Positions 33,605 to 41,592 of a stretch of DNA of 64,000 bases are shown here, piece by piece (position 1 is the stretch's first letter; every line of letters begins with the position of its first letter). The notes beneath the pieces were generated by a model. It did not search any database. It was given only the letters and a program-made list of their open reading frames with translations, and had not been told where the DNA came from. Source of the DNA: Ruminococcus sp. (GTDB taxonomy: Bacteria; Bacillota; Clostridia; Oscillospirales; Ruminococcaceae); NCBI GenBank assembly GCA_015066845.1, contig SVNO01000003.1:1-64000 (forward strand), read 5' to 3'. The translations under genes and the position numbers were made by a program.

Positions 33605-34471
33605 ATGGAAAAAATCAAATTGATAACCGACTCGACCAGTGATATTCCGCTGCCAGTGGCTGAAGCACTGGGCATTGACGTGATGAGCATTATGCTCAGC
33701 GTGAACGGCGGCTCTTATGCGGAGCAGCGTGATTTGTCCACTGATGAATTCTATGAATTGCTCATTCAGTCCGATGAACTGCCGACAACTTCCCAGATTA
33801 CGGCATTTGCCTACGAGGAAAAATTCAAGGAATACCTCGATGCAGGCTATACCGATGTCATCTGTGTGACGATCAACAGCAAAGGCTCTGCCACCTACCA
33901 GAATGCATTGATGGCAAGAAATACCATTTATGAGAATTATCCCATGGCAGTTGAGCAGATGCGCATTCATGTGCTTGACTCGAAGTGCTACACTGCCGTG
34001 TATGGCTTTGCAGTGCAGCAGGCAGCCCATATGGCTGCAAGGGGTATCAGTGTTGACGAAATTCTGGGATTTCTGACGGACTGGTTTGAAAAGGCAGTCG
34101 TGTACGTCATCCCCTCCACGCTGAAATATGCCAAGAAATCCGGACGAGTTTCCGCAGCCGCTGCATTTGCAGGTGACCTGCTGGGACTTAAGCCTGTGAT
34201 TCGTTTTGCAGACGGTGATAATATCGTGATTGAGAAAATCCGCGGTGAAAAGAAAATTGTACCTACACTTGTGGAAAAGGCAGAGCAGATGCCCAAGGGT
34301 GCTCCCTATCTTGTGCTGCGCGGCATGAACAGCGAGCTGCCAGAGGAGCTTGCACAGGCATTGACAGAAAAACTTGGCTATCCGCCGGAGGATATTGTGA
34401 AAATCGGCGCGGCTGTGTCCATTAACATCGGACCGGAAATTACCGCGATCCTCATGCTGGAAGACCGTTAA
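33605..34471 (+). CDS. DegV family fatty-acid-binding protein
   Basis: A 288-residue DegV/FakB-type protein that binds a fatty acid for phosphorylation by the FakA kinase. Motifs: LITDSTSDIP at the N-terminus, TSQIT (head-group contact), SKCYTAVYGFAV, GRVSAAAAFAGDLLGLKP. The ATG at 33605 follows AAAGGAG; the ten upstream codons overlap the trmL end. FakA is not in the window. Confidence 0.92.
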   Translation: MEKIKLITDSTSDIPLPVAEALGIDVMSIMLSVNGGSYAEQRDLSTDEFYELLIQSDELPTTSQITAFAYEEKFKEYLDAGYTDVICVTINSKGSATYQNALMARNTIYENYPMAVEQMRIHVLDSKCYTAVYGFAVQQAAHMAARGISVDEILGFLTDWFEKAVVYVIPSTLKYAKKSGRVSAAAAFAGDLLGLKPVIRFADGDNIVIEKIRGEKKIVPTLVEKAEQMPKGAPYLVLRGMNSELPEELAQALTEKLGYPPEDIVKIGAAVSINIGPEITAILMLEDR

Positions 34472-34476
34472 GCTCC

Positions 34477-35697
34477 ATGGAATACCAGCTCATCATCATT
34501 GGCGGCGGCGCATCCGGACTTGCCGCGGCACTGACAGCGGCATCCTACGGCATGGAGCGCGTTGCCGTACTGGAACGCCAGCCCCGCGTAGGGAAAAAAA
34601 TCCTTGCCACGGGAAATGGCAGGTGCAATCTCAGCCATATGCCCATTGCGCCGGAGGATTTTTCGGGAAGTGTTCCGGTTGCAGACATTCTCGCAGAATT
34701 CGGCGATGCTTCACTGTTTTTTGAATCCCTTGGTCTTTGCTGCCGCACGGATGCACAGGGGAGAGTCTACCCGTACAGCATGACTGCCGGCGCGGTGCTC
34801 GATGCACTGCGCAGTGCATGTGAACGCTGTGGCGTGGAGGAGCACTGCAATACCTGCGTGACCTCCCTCACCCCTTGTGGTTCGCGTTGGCGCGTTGGCA
34901 CGGAGCAGGGAGAATTCCTCGCAGATGCGGTCATTTTCGCCGCCGGAGGCTATGCTGCACCGCAGCTTGGCACGGACGGCAGCGCGTGGGAGCTTCTGCG
35001 CAAACTCAGCATCCCCCTTGCTGCGCCCAAGCCCATTCTCTGTCCCATCCGTTCGGATGCCGACTGCCTGCGCCCGTTGAAGGGACTGCGCGCTCGTGCA
35101 GAAGTGACGCTGTATGACCGTAATCACGCGGTTTCTACCACACAGGGGGAAGTCCAGTTCACAGAAACAGCCCTCTCCGGCATTTGTTTGTTCGATTTGT
35201 CAGGGCTTGTGGATGTGTCGCGCTGCGGGGATTTCCGGATTGCCCTCAACCTCTGTCCGGAACGCAGTGAGGGAGAAATCACTGCCATGCTCTACGCATT
35301 TCAGGCGGTTCGTTTCGGGGCAGACTGTGAAGCAATGCTCTCCGGCATTGTGCAAAAGCCCCTTGCACGGCGTATCCTCAAGGAATGCGGCATTCGTGCA
35401 GCTACGCCATGCGACCAGCTTGACGGCAAAAAAATTGCCGCAATTTCGCAGAAACTTCATTGCCTGCAATTCCCCGTCACCGGACTTGCCGACTGGAAAC
35501 AGGCGCAAGCCACTGCCGGCGGTGTGATGGGCAGTGCGTTGGATGCGCATTTGCAGGTCAAGGTGCACCCGAACCTCTATATTACCGGAGAAGCTGCCGA
35601 TGTGCATAGCATCTGCGGCGGTTATCACCTGCACTGGAGCTGGGCAAGCGGTGTGTGGGCAGCAAAGCATATCGCAGAAAGGAGCTTGTGCCCATGA
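34477..35697 (+). CDS. HI0933/YhiN-like FAD-dependent oxidoreductase
   Basis: A 406-residue flavoprotein of the HI0933 (BaiN-like) family: dinucleotide-binding IIIGGGASGLAAALTA (6-21), the family box GKKILATGNGRCNLSH, and a C-terminal ITGEAADVHSICGGYHLHWS flavin contact. Related gut enzymes reduce bile-acid or other enone intermediates, but the substrate here cannot be told. The ribosome-binding site is weak. It ends overlapping the next ATG. Confidence 0.87.
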   Translation: MEYQLIIIGGGASGLAAALTAASYGMERVAVLERQPRVGKKILATGNGRCNLSHMPIAPEDFSGSVPVADILAEFGDASLFFESLGLCCRTDAQGRVYPYSMTAGAVLDALRSACERCGVEEHCNTCVTSLTPCGSRWRVGTEQGEFLADAVIFAAGGYAAPQLGTDGSAWELLRKLSIPLAAPKPILCPIRSDADCLRPLKGLRARAEVTLYDRNHAVSTTQGEVQFTETALSGICLFDLSGLVDVSRCGDFRIALNLCPERSEGEITAMLYAFQAVRFGADCEAMLSGIVQKPLARRILKECGIRAATPCDQLDGKKIAAISQKLHCLQFPVTGLADWKQAQATAGGVMGSALDAHLQVKVHPNLYITGEAADVHSICGGYHLHWSWASGVWAAKHIAERSLCP

Positions 35698-37307
35698 TTC
35701 GTCTACAGAATATCCGGATGCCGCTGGATTATACCGAACGGGATTTGTACCATGCAGCGGCAAAAAAACTGCGCATTTCAGCCGAATCCATCCAAAAGCT
35801 CCAAGTACGCCGCCGTTCTGTGGATGCCCGTAAGCGCGGCACAGTGTCGTTTCTCTTCTCTCTGGATGTGCAAACACCGCAGGAATCCCGACTGCTTCAG
35901 CAATTCTCCAAGGATAATGACATTTTCCCCGTCACCGATATTCCCTACACAGTCGCACCCCATTCCATGCAGACGCGCCCTGTTGTGGTCGGTTTCGGGC
36001 CTGCCGGAATGTTCGCTGCCTATGTACTGGCATTGGCAGGTACGCGCCCGATAGTCCTCGAACGCGGCTGCGCGGTTGAGAAACGCATGGAAAAAGTGCG
36101 GAAATTCAGGGAAAATGCCATCCTTGACACAGAATGCAACATCCAGTTCGGAGAGGGCGGCGCAGGTACTTTTTCCGATGGCAAGCTCCATACGGGCATC
36201 AAGGATGTCCGCATCCGCTTTGTACTGGAAACTTTTGCCAAATGCGGTGCACCTGAGGAAATTCTCTGGCAGGCGAAGCCCCACATCGGCACGGATAAGC
36301 TGATGGAAACTGTGCGGAATCTGCGCAATAAGATTCTTTCCCTCGGCGGTGAGGTGCATTTTTCCGCAAAGCTCACTGGCTTTACCCAAACGGACGGGGC
36401 ACTGACGGCTGTGCAGTATGTGCAGGATGGCAGGGAATACGAAATTCCCACAAACCACGCCATTTTTGCTCTCGGTCACAGCGCGCGCGACACCATGGAA
36501 TACCTCTGTGAACGTGGATTGCCGCTGGCGCAGAAGCCCTTTGCCATGGGTGTGCGCGTGGAGCATCTCCAAGCGGACATGAACCGTGCGCTCTACGGCG
36601 CAGCTGCACAGCATCATGCATTGGGGGCAGCGGATTATAAGCTCGCAGTGCACCTGCCCAACGGCAGAAGTCTGTACACGTTCTGTATGTGTCCCGGCGG
36701 CGAAGTGGTGGCGGCGGCATCGGAGGAGGGAATGCTTGCTGTCAACGGCATGAGCCATTTTGCAAGAGCCGGAACCAATGCCAATTCCGCGCTCCTCGTG
36801 GGACTGACACCGGAGGATTTCGGCAGCGAGCATCCGCTTGCCGGTATGCAGTTGCAGAGAAAGCTTGAAAAAGCGGCATTTCTTGCAGGCGGCGGAAACT
36901 ATGCTGCACCCGTTGTCCGTGTGGGGGATTTTCTTGCCCACCGTGAATCCGACCGGTTCGGCAAGGTCATGCCCACCTATATTCCGTCCACCACCTTTGC
37001 ATCCCCCGACCGCTATCTTCCCGATTTTATGTGCGAAACACTGCGCCTTGGCATTGCAGCAATGGACAAGAAGCTCCACGGTTTTGCACATCCGGACGCA
37101 ATTCTGACAGGCGTGGAATCGAGAAGCTCCTCGCCTGTGCGAATCCTTCGCGATGAAAATTATCGGAGTATCGCAGTAAAAGGACTCTACCCCTGCGGTG
37201 AGGGCGCAGGATATGCAGGCGGCATCACCTCTGCCGCTGTGGATGGAATCCGCTGTGCGGAGGCTGTACTCAAAGAAACAGGAGGAACAAATTCATGCAA
37301 AACCTGA
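35694..37307 (+). CDS. FAD-dependent dehydrogenase (COG2509-like)
   Basis: A 537-residue protein. An N-terminal domain of about 85 residues (LDYTERDLYHAAAKKLRIS) precedes the FAD-binding VVVGFGPAGMFAAYVLA (about 99-115), then NIQFGEGGAGTFSDGKL and the C-terminal LYPCGEGAGYAGGITSAAVD (about 502-521). This is the pattern of uncharacterised dehydrogenases related to geranylgeranyl-reductase-like flavoproteins. Start 35694 is set by GAAAGGAG and the ATGA overlap with the upstream oxidoreductase. The two may act in one pathway (inference). Confidence 0.87.
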   Translation: MIRLQNIRMPLDYTERDLYHAAAKKLRISAESIQKLQVRRRSVDARKRGTVSFLFSLDVQTPQESRLLQQFSKDNDIFPVTDIPYTVAPHSMQTRPVVVGFGPAGMFAAYVLALAGTRPIVLERGCAVEKRMEKVRKFRENAILDTECNIQFGEGGAGTFSDGKLHTGIKDVRIRFVLETFAKCGAPEEILWQAKPHIGTDKLMETVRNLRNKILSLGGEVHFSAKLTGFTQTDGALTAVQYVQDGREYEIPTNHAIFALGHSARDTMEYLCERGLPLAQKPFAMGVRVEHLQADMNRALYGAAAQHHALGAADYKLAVHLPNGRSLYTFCMCPGGEVVAAASEEGMLAVNGMSHFARAGTNANSALLVGLTPEDFGSEHPLAGMQLQRKLEKAAFLAGGGNYAAPVVRVGDFLAHRESDRFGKVMPTYIPSTTFASPDRYLPDFMCETLRLGIAAMDKKLHGFAHPDAILTGVESRSSSPVRILRDENYRSIAVKGLYPCGEGAGYAGGITSAAVDGIRCAEAVLKETGGTNSCKT

Positions 37308-38152
37308 CAGATATTGGCTATGTCAAGAGCCTGTTGGAACGTCATGGCTTTCATTTTTCCAAGGCACTCGGACAGAATTTTCTCATCAACCCCAGCGTTT
37401 GTCCGCGGATTGCAGAGCTTGGCAATGCCGCACAGGGTTTCGGCGTACTGGAAATCGGTACGGGCGTGGGAACGCTCACTGCGGAGCTTGCAAAACGTGC
37501 GGAAAAGGTGAGAGCCGTGGAACTGGACGACCGCCTGTTCCCGATTTTAGACGAAACATTGGCTGAATTTGACAATGTAAAAGTCATTCACGGGGATGCG
37601 ATGAAATACGACCTTGCCGCGCTCATTGCCGAAGAATTTCAGGGCTTGCGCGTGGCAGTCTGCGCGAATCTCCCATACTATATCACATCCCCCCTCATTA
37701 TGCGCCTGCTGGAGGAAAAGCTGCCCATCGAAACCATTACCGTCATGGTGCAGAAAGAAGCCGCACAGCGACTCTGCGCCCCCATCGGCAGCCGTGAGGC
37801 AGGTGCAGTGTCCGTGGCAGTTGCGTTTTACGGCACGGCGAAAACCCTGTTTCAGGTGTCACGCGGCAGTTTCATGCCTGCGCCGAATGTGGATTCCGCG
37901 GTTATTCAGATTACCCTGCACAAGGAAAAGCCATGGCAGGTAGTGGATGAAGCACTCTTTTTCCGCATGGTCAAGGTTGGCTTTTCACAGCGCAGAAAGC
38001 AGCTCTCCGGTGTGCTTGCCGGTGGTCTGGGCATTCCGAAAGCGCGGATTCAGGAACTTTTTGCACAAGCCGGCATTCCAGTGACCGCCCGTATTGAGTC
38101 GCTGACCATGCAGGAACTTGTCACGCTCTCAAATGTGCTTGTCAATGCGTGA
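37295..38152 (+). CDS. rsmA: 16S rRNA adenine dimethyltransferase RsmA (KsgA)
   Basis: Dimethylates the two adjacent adenines near the 3' end of 16S rRNA. The 285 residues contain SKALGQNFL (family N-terminal box), motif I LEIGTGVGTLT, the catalytic motif NLPYYIT and KVGFSQRRKQL. The start overlaps the flavoprotein gene by 13 bases, with AGGAGG upstream. Confidence 0.97.
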   Translation: MQNLTDIGYVKSLLERHGFHFSKALGQNFLINPSVCPRIAELGNAAQGFGVLEIGTGVGTLTAELAKRAEKVRAVELDDRLFPILDETLAEFDNVKVIHGDAMKYDLAALIAEEFQGLRVAVCANLPYYITSPLIMRLLEEKLPIETITVMVQKEAAQRLCAPIGSREAGAVSVAVAFYGTAKTLFQVSRGSFMPAPNVDSAVIQITLHKEKPWQVVDEALFFRMVKVGFSQRRKQLSGVLAGGLGIPKARIQELFAQAGIPVTARIESLTMQELVTLSNVLVNA

Positions 38153-38160
38153 GGTGAAGT

Positions 38161-38862
38161 ATGCGGATTGCGATTTGTGATGATTTACCCGAATGCCTCC
38201 AGCAGGCAGTGCAAGCCATCAGGGAATGCACACAGAGTCTTGATATACTGATTGATACCTTTGCATCCTCGAACGAGTGCTTGCAGGCATTCCGGAAGCA
38301 TCCCTATGACCTGATGTTTCTCGACATTGAGATGCCGGAGCTTGATGGCATCTCCCTCGCGCGGAAGCTGCGCGAATGCAGTCAGGATGTCCCCGTTGTC
38401 TTTCTGACCACCCATATCGAATACGCCCTCGACGGCTACGAAGTCAATGCACTGCGCTATCTGACCAAGCCCATCCGTCCGGAAAAGCTCAGCGAGGTGC
38501 TTGTGTACGTCCAGCGGCAGCTGGAGAATCAGCGCACACTCTGGCTGAAACTCCAGACGGGGGAAGTCTGTGTTCCGGTGCCGGACATTCTGTGCATGGA
38601 GGCGCAGAACCAGAATATTATGATATATACCGCACAGCAGTCCTACTCTGTGCGCTACAACCTCGGCGACTATGAAAATGAACTTGCAAAGGACGGCTTT
38701 TTCCGCATCCACAGGGGCTATCTGGTATCCCTGCGCCATGTGAAAAGTCTGGGCAAGCATGATTTGACGCTCGACAACGACATTGTTCTTCCCGTGAGCC
38801 GGACAAAAGAAAAAGCACTGAAAGACGCGCTTTTCCAGTATATCCGAGAGGAGGCACTCTGA
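38161..38862 (+). CDS. LytTR-type response regulator (AgrA-like)
   Basis: A 233-residue transcription factor. The receiver domain has acidic ICDD and phospho-acceptor Asp55 (LDIEMPELDG) with Lys in TKPI. A LytTR DNA-binding domain (about 130-230) follows, with FFRIHRGYLVS and LPVSRTKEKALK. LytTR proteins bind two 9-bp direct repeats two helical turns apart, and such a pair lies at 40231-40265. The last A of this gene is the first base of the kinase ATG (38862). Confidence 0.93.
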   Translation: MRIAICDDLPECLQQAVQAIRECTQSLDILIDTFASSNECLQAFRKHPYDLMFLDIEMPELDGISLARKLRECSQDVPVVFLTTHIEYALDGYEVNALRYLTKPIRPEKLSEVLVYVQRQLENQRTLWLKLQTGEVCVPVPDILCMEAQNQNIMIYTAQQSYSVRYNLGDYENELAKDGFFRIHRGYLVSLRHVKSLGKHDLTLDNDIVLPVSRTKEKALKDALFQYIREEAL

Positions 38863-40196
38863 TGGAGCTGGCAATTGAAATTTTACAGTATGTGGTTTAC
38901 CCATTTGCGACGTTTTACATGTTTGCTGCAACCCTCCTTTTTCTCATTTGCTTTTGCGATTCGGGGTTTTTCTGGAGCAGGAAAAAAACGATCCTGCTTA
39001 TTGCATTTACCTTTGTTGATATTTTCATACAGGAGCTTACTAACGAAAATTATTTTGTAGTTCTTATCATACAGCTTCTTTACATCGTTATCATTGTTTA
39101 TGACTGCAAGGAAAAACACATCCGCAGATTCCTGCTGTTTTTCTTTGCTCATACTATTAATGCCAATATCATCAGTACAGTTGCAATCATCGGAATGTAT
39201 TGTCTGCTTCCTGAGAGTAACGTAGAAAACATGTTATTTACCGATGGTGAGAATCTGTTTGTGACGGTTATCGTTACGCTTACCTGTGCTTTCATTTACC
39301 ATTACTTATACCATCGACTCTACCGCAAGCGTATTTTTATTCCGTGTACCAAACGCGAGTGGTTGTTTATGTTCGGTTATCTCCTATTCATTACTGCGCT
39401 GCTCATTCTGATATTGCTTTCCGAAAGGAATGGTGCTGCCACATTTGTTGTGATGGCCTTTTCTGTCATGCTCCTGACGATCATCATTCCGCTATTTGTT
39501 TTCTATAACAAAATCCACAATTATTACCGTGAACGTGTCGAGTTTCAGGAAACCTATCTGCAAGCCGAGCTTGCACATTTTCAGCAGTACAAACGCGCAC
39601 AGGAGGAAACAAGGCGGTTTCGTCACGACATCCGCAACAACCTGCTGTGCCTCAATGAAATGCTGCATGACGGCAGAACGGACGAAGCCACGAACTATTT
39701 GCAGGAGCTTCTGGAGGGTGTGCAGAGTCTTTCTTCGCGCTATGTCAGCGGCGATGAAGTACTCGACTGCATTCTCTCCGCTAAGACCGGTGAGATGCAG
39801 CAAAAGCAGATCGCCTTCCATCTCAACGGCGTACTGGCTGGCGGTTTGCCGTGGAAACCGATTGACATCTGCAATGTCTTTGCAAACGCGCTGGACAATG
39901 CCATTGAAGCCTGCGACAAGCTGGAGGATGAAAAGTGCACCATTACCATGACGCTCAAAGCAACGCCGCAGTACTGGTTTGTCCGCATTGAAAACCCCGT
40001 TGCACAGGATGTGGATGTCAGCCAGATTTTTCAGGAAAGAGGCGGTTATACGTCAAAACCCAATGCCGCACAGCACGGACTGGGCACTTACAACATCAAG
40101 CGTACCGTGGAATCCTATGACGGTATCGTCAAGGCTGAATGCAAAGACCAATGGTTTGCACTGGAATTGATGATTGACAAGAGCTGTACTGCATAA
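38862..40196 (+). CDS. Sensor histidine kinase, GHKL type (AgrC-like)
   Basis: A 444-residue membrane kinase. Six or seven helices lie in residues about 8-218, followed by a helical linker, a dimerisation motif with His255 (RRFRHDIRNNLL) and a GHKL ATPase domain (ICNVFANALDNAIEAC, then GLGTYNIKRTVESYDG). The architecture is that of AgrC/ComD/BlpH peptide-sensing kinases. No pheromone-precursor gene was seen next to it. A terminator follows. Confidence 0.92.
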   Translation: MELAIEILQYVVYPFATFYMFAATLLFLICFCDSGFFWSRKKTILLIAFTFVDIFIQELTNENYFVVLIIQLLYIVIIVYDCKEKHIRRFLLFFFAHTINANIISTVAIIGMYCLLPESNVENMLFTDGENLFVTVIVTLTCAFIYHYLYHRLYRKRIFIPCTKREWLFMFGYLLFITALLILILLSERNGAATFVVMAFSVMLLTIIIPLFVFYNKIHNYYRERVEFQETYLQAELAHFQQYKRAQEETRRFRHDIRNNLLCLNEMLHDGRTDEATNYLQELLEGVQSLSSRYVSGDEVLDCILSAKTGEMQQKQIAFHLNGVLAGGLPWKPIDICNVFANALDNAIEACDKLEDEKCTITMTLKATPQYWFVRIENPVAQDVDVSQIFQERGGYTSKPNAAQHGLGTYNIKRTVESYDGIVKAECKDQWFALELMIDKSCTA

Positions 40197-40202
40197 AGCA
40201 GT

Positions 40203-40230
40203 TTCCCCTCCCGCTGGGAGGGGATTTTTG
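40203..40230 (+). terminator. Terminator of the rsmA/LytTR run
   Basis: CCCCTCCC (40205-40212) pairs with GGGAGGGG (40216-40223), followed by ATTTTT. Confidence 0.85.
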
Positions 40231-40265
40231 CAGTTCACGACAGAAATCATACAATTTACGACAGA
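40231..40265 (+). promoter_or_regulatory. Candidate LytTR operator of the CPBP protease gene
   Basis: Two direct repeats, CAGTTCACGACAGA (40231-40244) and CAATTTACGACAGA (40252-40265), start exactly 21 bases apart. They end a few bases before the probable -35 region of the next promoter (-10 TATGAT at 40292-40297). The spacing and CA(G/A)TT(C/T)A core fit AgrA/ComE-type sites. Confidence 0.6.
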
Positions 40266-40349
40266 TTTGTGCAGACAGGAAAAATTTGTGGTATGATAGA
40301 CACATCAAGAGAACGCAAAGCGTTCCAAATTACAATGGAGGTCATACTT

Positions 40350-41369
40350 ATGCAAGAATCACTCACAATGGAAAACGTGCCTGTTACACGGCACAGCGTC
40401 AAGAAGGACGGAAACCACACCGGTTTCTCATTGGTGTTCTACGCCGTCATGCAGTTCATACTCACCATTTTCTGGACACTTGGTGAAGCATTCGGCAGGG
40501 TTGCGGTGCAGCTCCAGGATGTCACGGATGAAGCGGAAATGCAAACGCGATTCGCTGCATTGTTCAAGGAAGCCATTGGGGATATCGTCACAAATTCAGG
40601 CACTGGCATGATTGCTGCAACATGTATCGCCCTTTTCCTGCTGTTCCTCAAGCTGCGCAAGGACGAATGCAGAACAAGGATCATGCACAGCGAAAAGCCG
40701 ATGACGCTGAAAGCCTTTTTGGGTATCCTCTGCGTATTTATGGGTGCACAGCTTGTATTCAATGGCGTTTATGCTGTGCTCGAAGCAGGTCTGAACTGCA
40801 TCGGACTGACTGCAGAAGCTGCCATGGAAACTGCTTCCGGCGGTCATGATTCACTGTCCATGTTGATTTACGTCGGCATTGTCGCTCCGGTTATCGAGGA
40901 GCTTGTGTATCGTGGATTTGCCCTGCGCCTGCTCGAACGTCACGGAAAGATGGCTGCCATTATTGCATCCTCCATTCTCTTTGGTGTGATGCACGCCAAC
41001 CTGCCGCAGAGCATGTTTGCATGTGGCATCGGACTGGTGCTTGGCTATGTAGCAGTGGAATACTCCATCCGCTGGAGCATTCTCCTGCACATGATCAACA
41101 ATCTGGTATTTTCTGAGCTGTTGACCAAGGCACTGAGTGGTCTGAACGAATCGACACAGGAGATCATTTCCAATTCCATCTTCGGTGTATTCCTCCTCAT
41201 TGGCATTGTCGTGCTCATTATCAATCGCAAGGCGATTGGTACGTTCATCCGTGAAAACATGTGGGAAAAGCCCAGACTGCGTTGGATTCTGACATCTGCC
41301 GGAATGCTGCTGTTCATCATCGGCGGTTTCGTCTTGGGACTGCTTATGCTGCAGCCTCTCGCACAATAA
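40350..41369 (+). CDS. CPBP family intramembrane metalloprotease (Abi/CAAX protease type)
   Basis: A 339-residue membrane protein with about eight helices. The family motifs are PVIEELVYRGFALRLLER (catalytic Glu-Glu and Arg) and FGVMHANLPQSMFACGIGL with the metal-binding His. In Firmicutes such proteases often sit in bacteriocin/quorum-sensing loci, acting in immunity or peptide maturation. Start 40350 is chosen for GGAGGT; the longer frame upstream crosses the promoter. It lies immediately after the AgrA/AgrC-like pair with a LytTR-type operator, so it is the most likely target of that system (inference). Confidence 0.88.
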   Translation: MQESLTMENVPVTRHSVKKDGNHTGFSLVFYAVMQFILTIFWTLGEAFGRVAVQLQDVTDEAEMQTRFAALFKEAIGDIVTNSGTGMIAATCIALFLLFLKLRKDECRTRIMHSEKPMTLKAFLGILCVFMGAQLVFNGVYAVLEAGLNCIGLTAEAAMETASGGHDSLSMLIYVGIVAPVIEELVYRGFALRLLERHGKMAAIIASSILFGVMHANLPQSMFACGIGLVLGYVAVEYSIRWSILLHMINNLVFSELLTKALSGLNESTQEIISNSIFGVFLLIGIVVLIINRKAIGTFIRENMWEKPRLRWILTSAGMLLFIIGGFVLGLLMLQPLAQ

Positions 41370-41373
41370 AACG

Positions 41374-41399
41374 AAAGCCCTCCATCATAGGAGGGCTTT
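41374..41399 (+). terminator. Terminator hairpin, first copy of the duplication
   Basis: AAAGCCCTCC-ATCATA-GGAGGGCTTT, identical to 41563-41588. Here it is cut off from its T-run by the inserted repeat element that begins at 41400. Confidence 0.8.
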
Positions 41400-41562
41400 C
41401 AGTCTGTCAAAAAACCTAAGAATAAACGCGGAGCGATAGCTCCGCACAAGGGGTTTGGGGACGAAGTCCCCGAAAAATAGCCCCTCCCCCGTTGGGGGAG
41501 GGGTTGGGGTGGGGGCAGTTACAGGGGTGCTAACCCCAGAAAAAGACTTTTTCGACAAGCTG
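41400..41562 (+). mobile_element. 163-bp MITE-like element inside a terminator
   Basis: The ends CAGTCTGTCAAAAA and TTTTTCGACAAGCTG are imperfect inverted repeats. Inside are three hairpins: GCGGAGC/GCTCCGC (41428-41445), GGGGAC/GTCCCC (41457-41471) and a 10-bp CCCCTCCCCC stem (41481-41503). It has no ORF. The flanking 26-bp direct repeat is the whole terminator hairpin of the CPBP gene. Relatives are at 1-155 and 63926-64000. Confidence 0.65.
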
Positions 41563-41592
41563 AAAGCCCTCCATCATAGGAGGGCTTTTTTA
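41563..41592 (+). terminator. Terminator hairpin, second copy, with T-run
   Basis: Second copy of the 26-bp hairpin, here followed by TTTTT. It lies tail-to-tail against the DHHW gene and may stop transcription from both sides. Confidence 0.8.
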
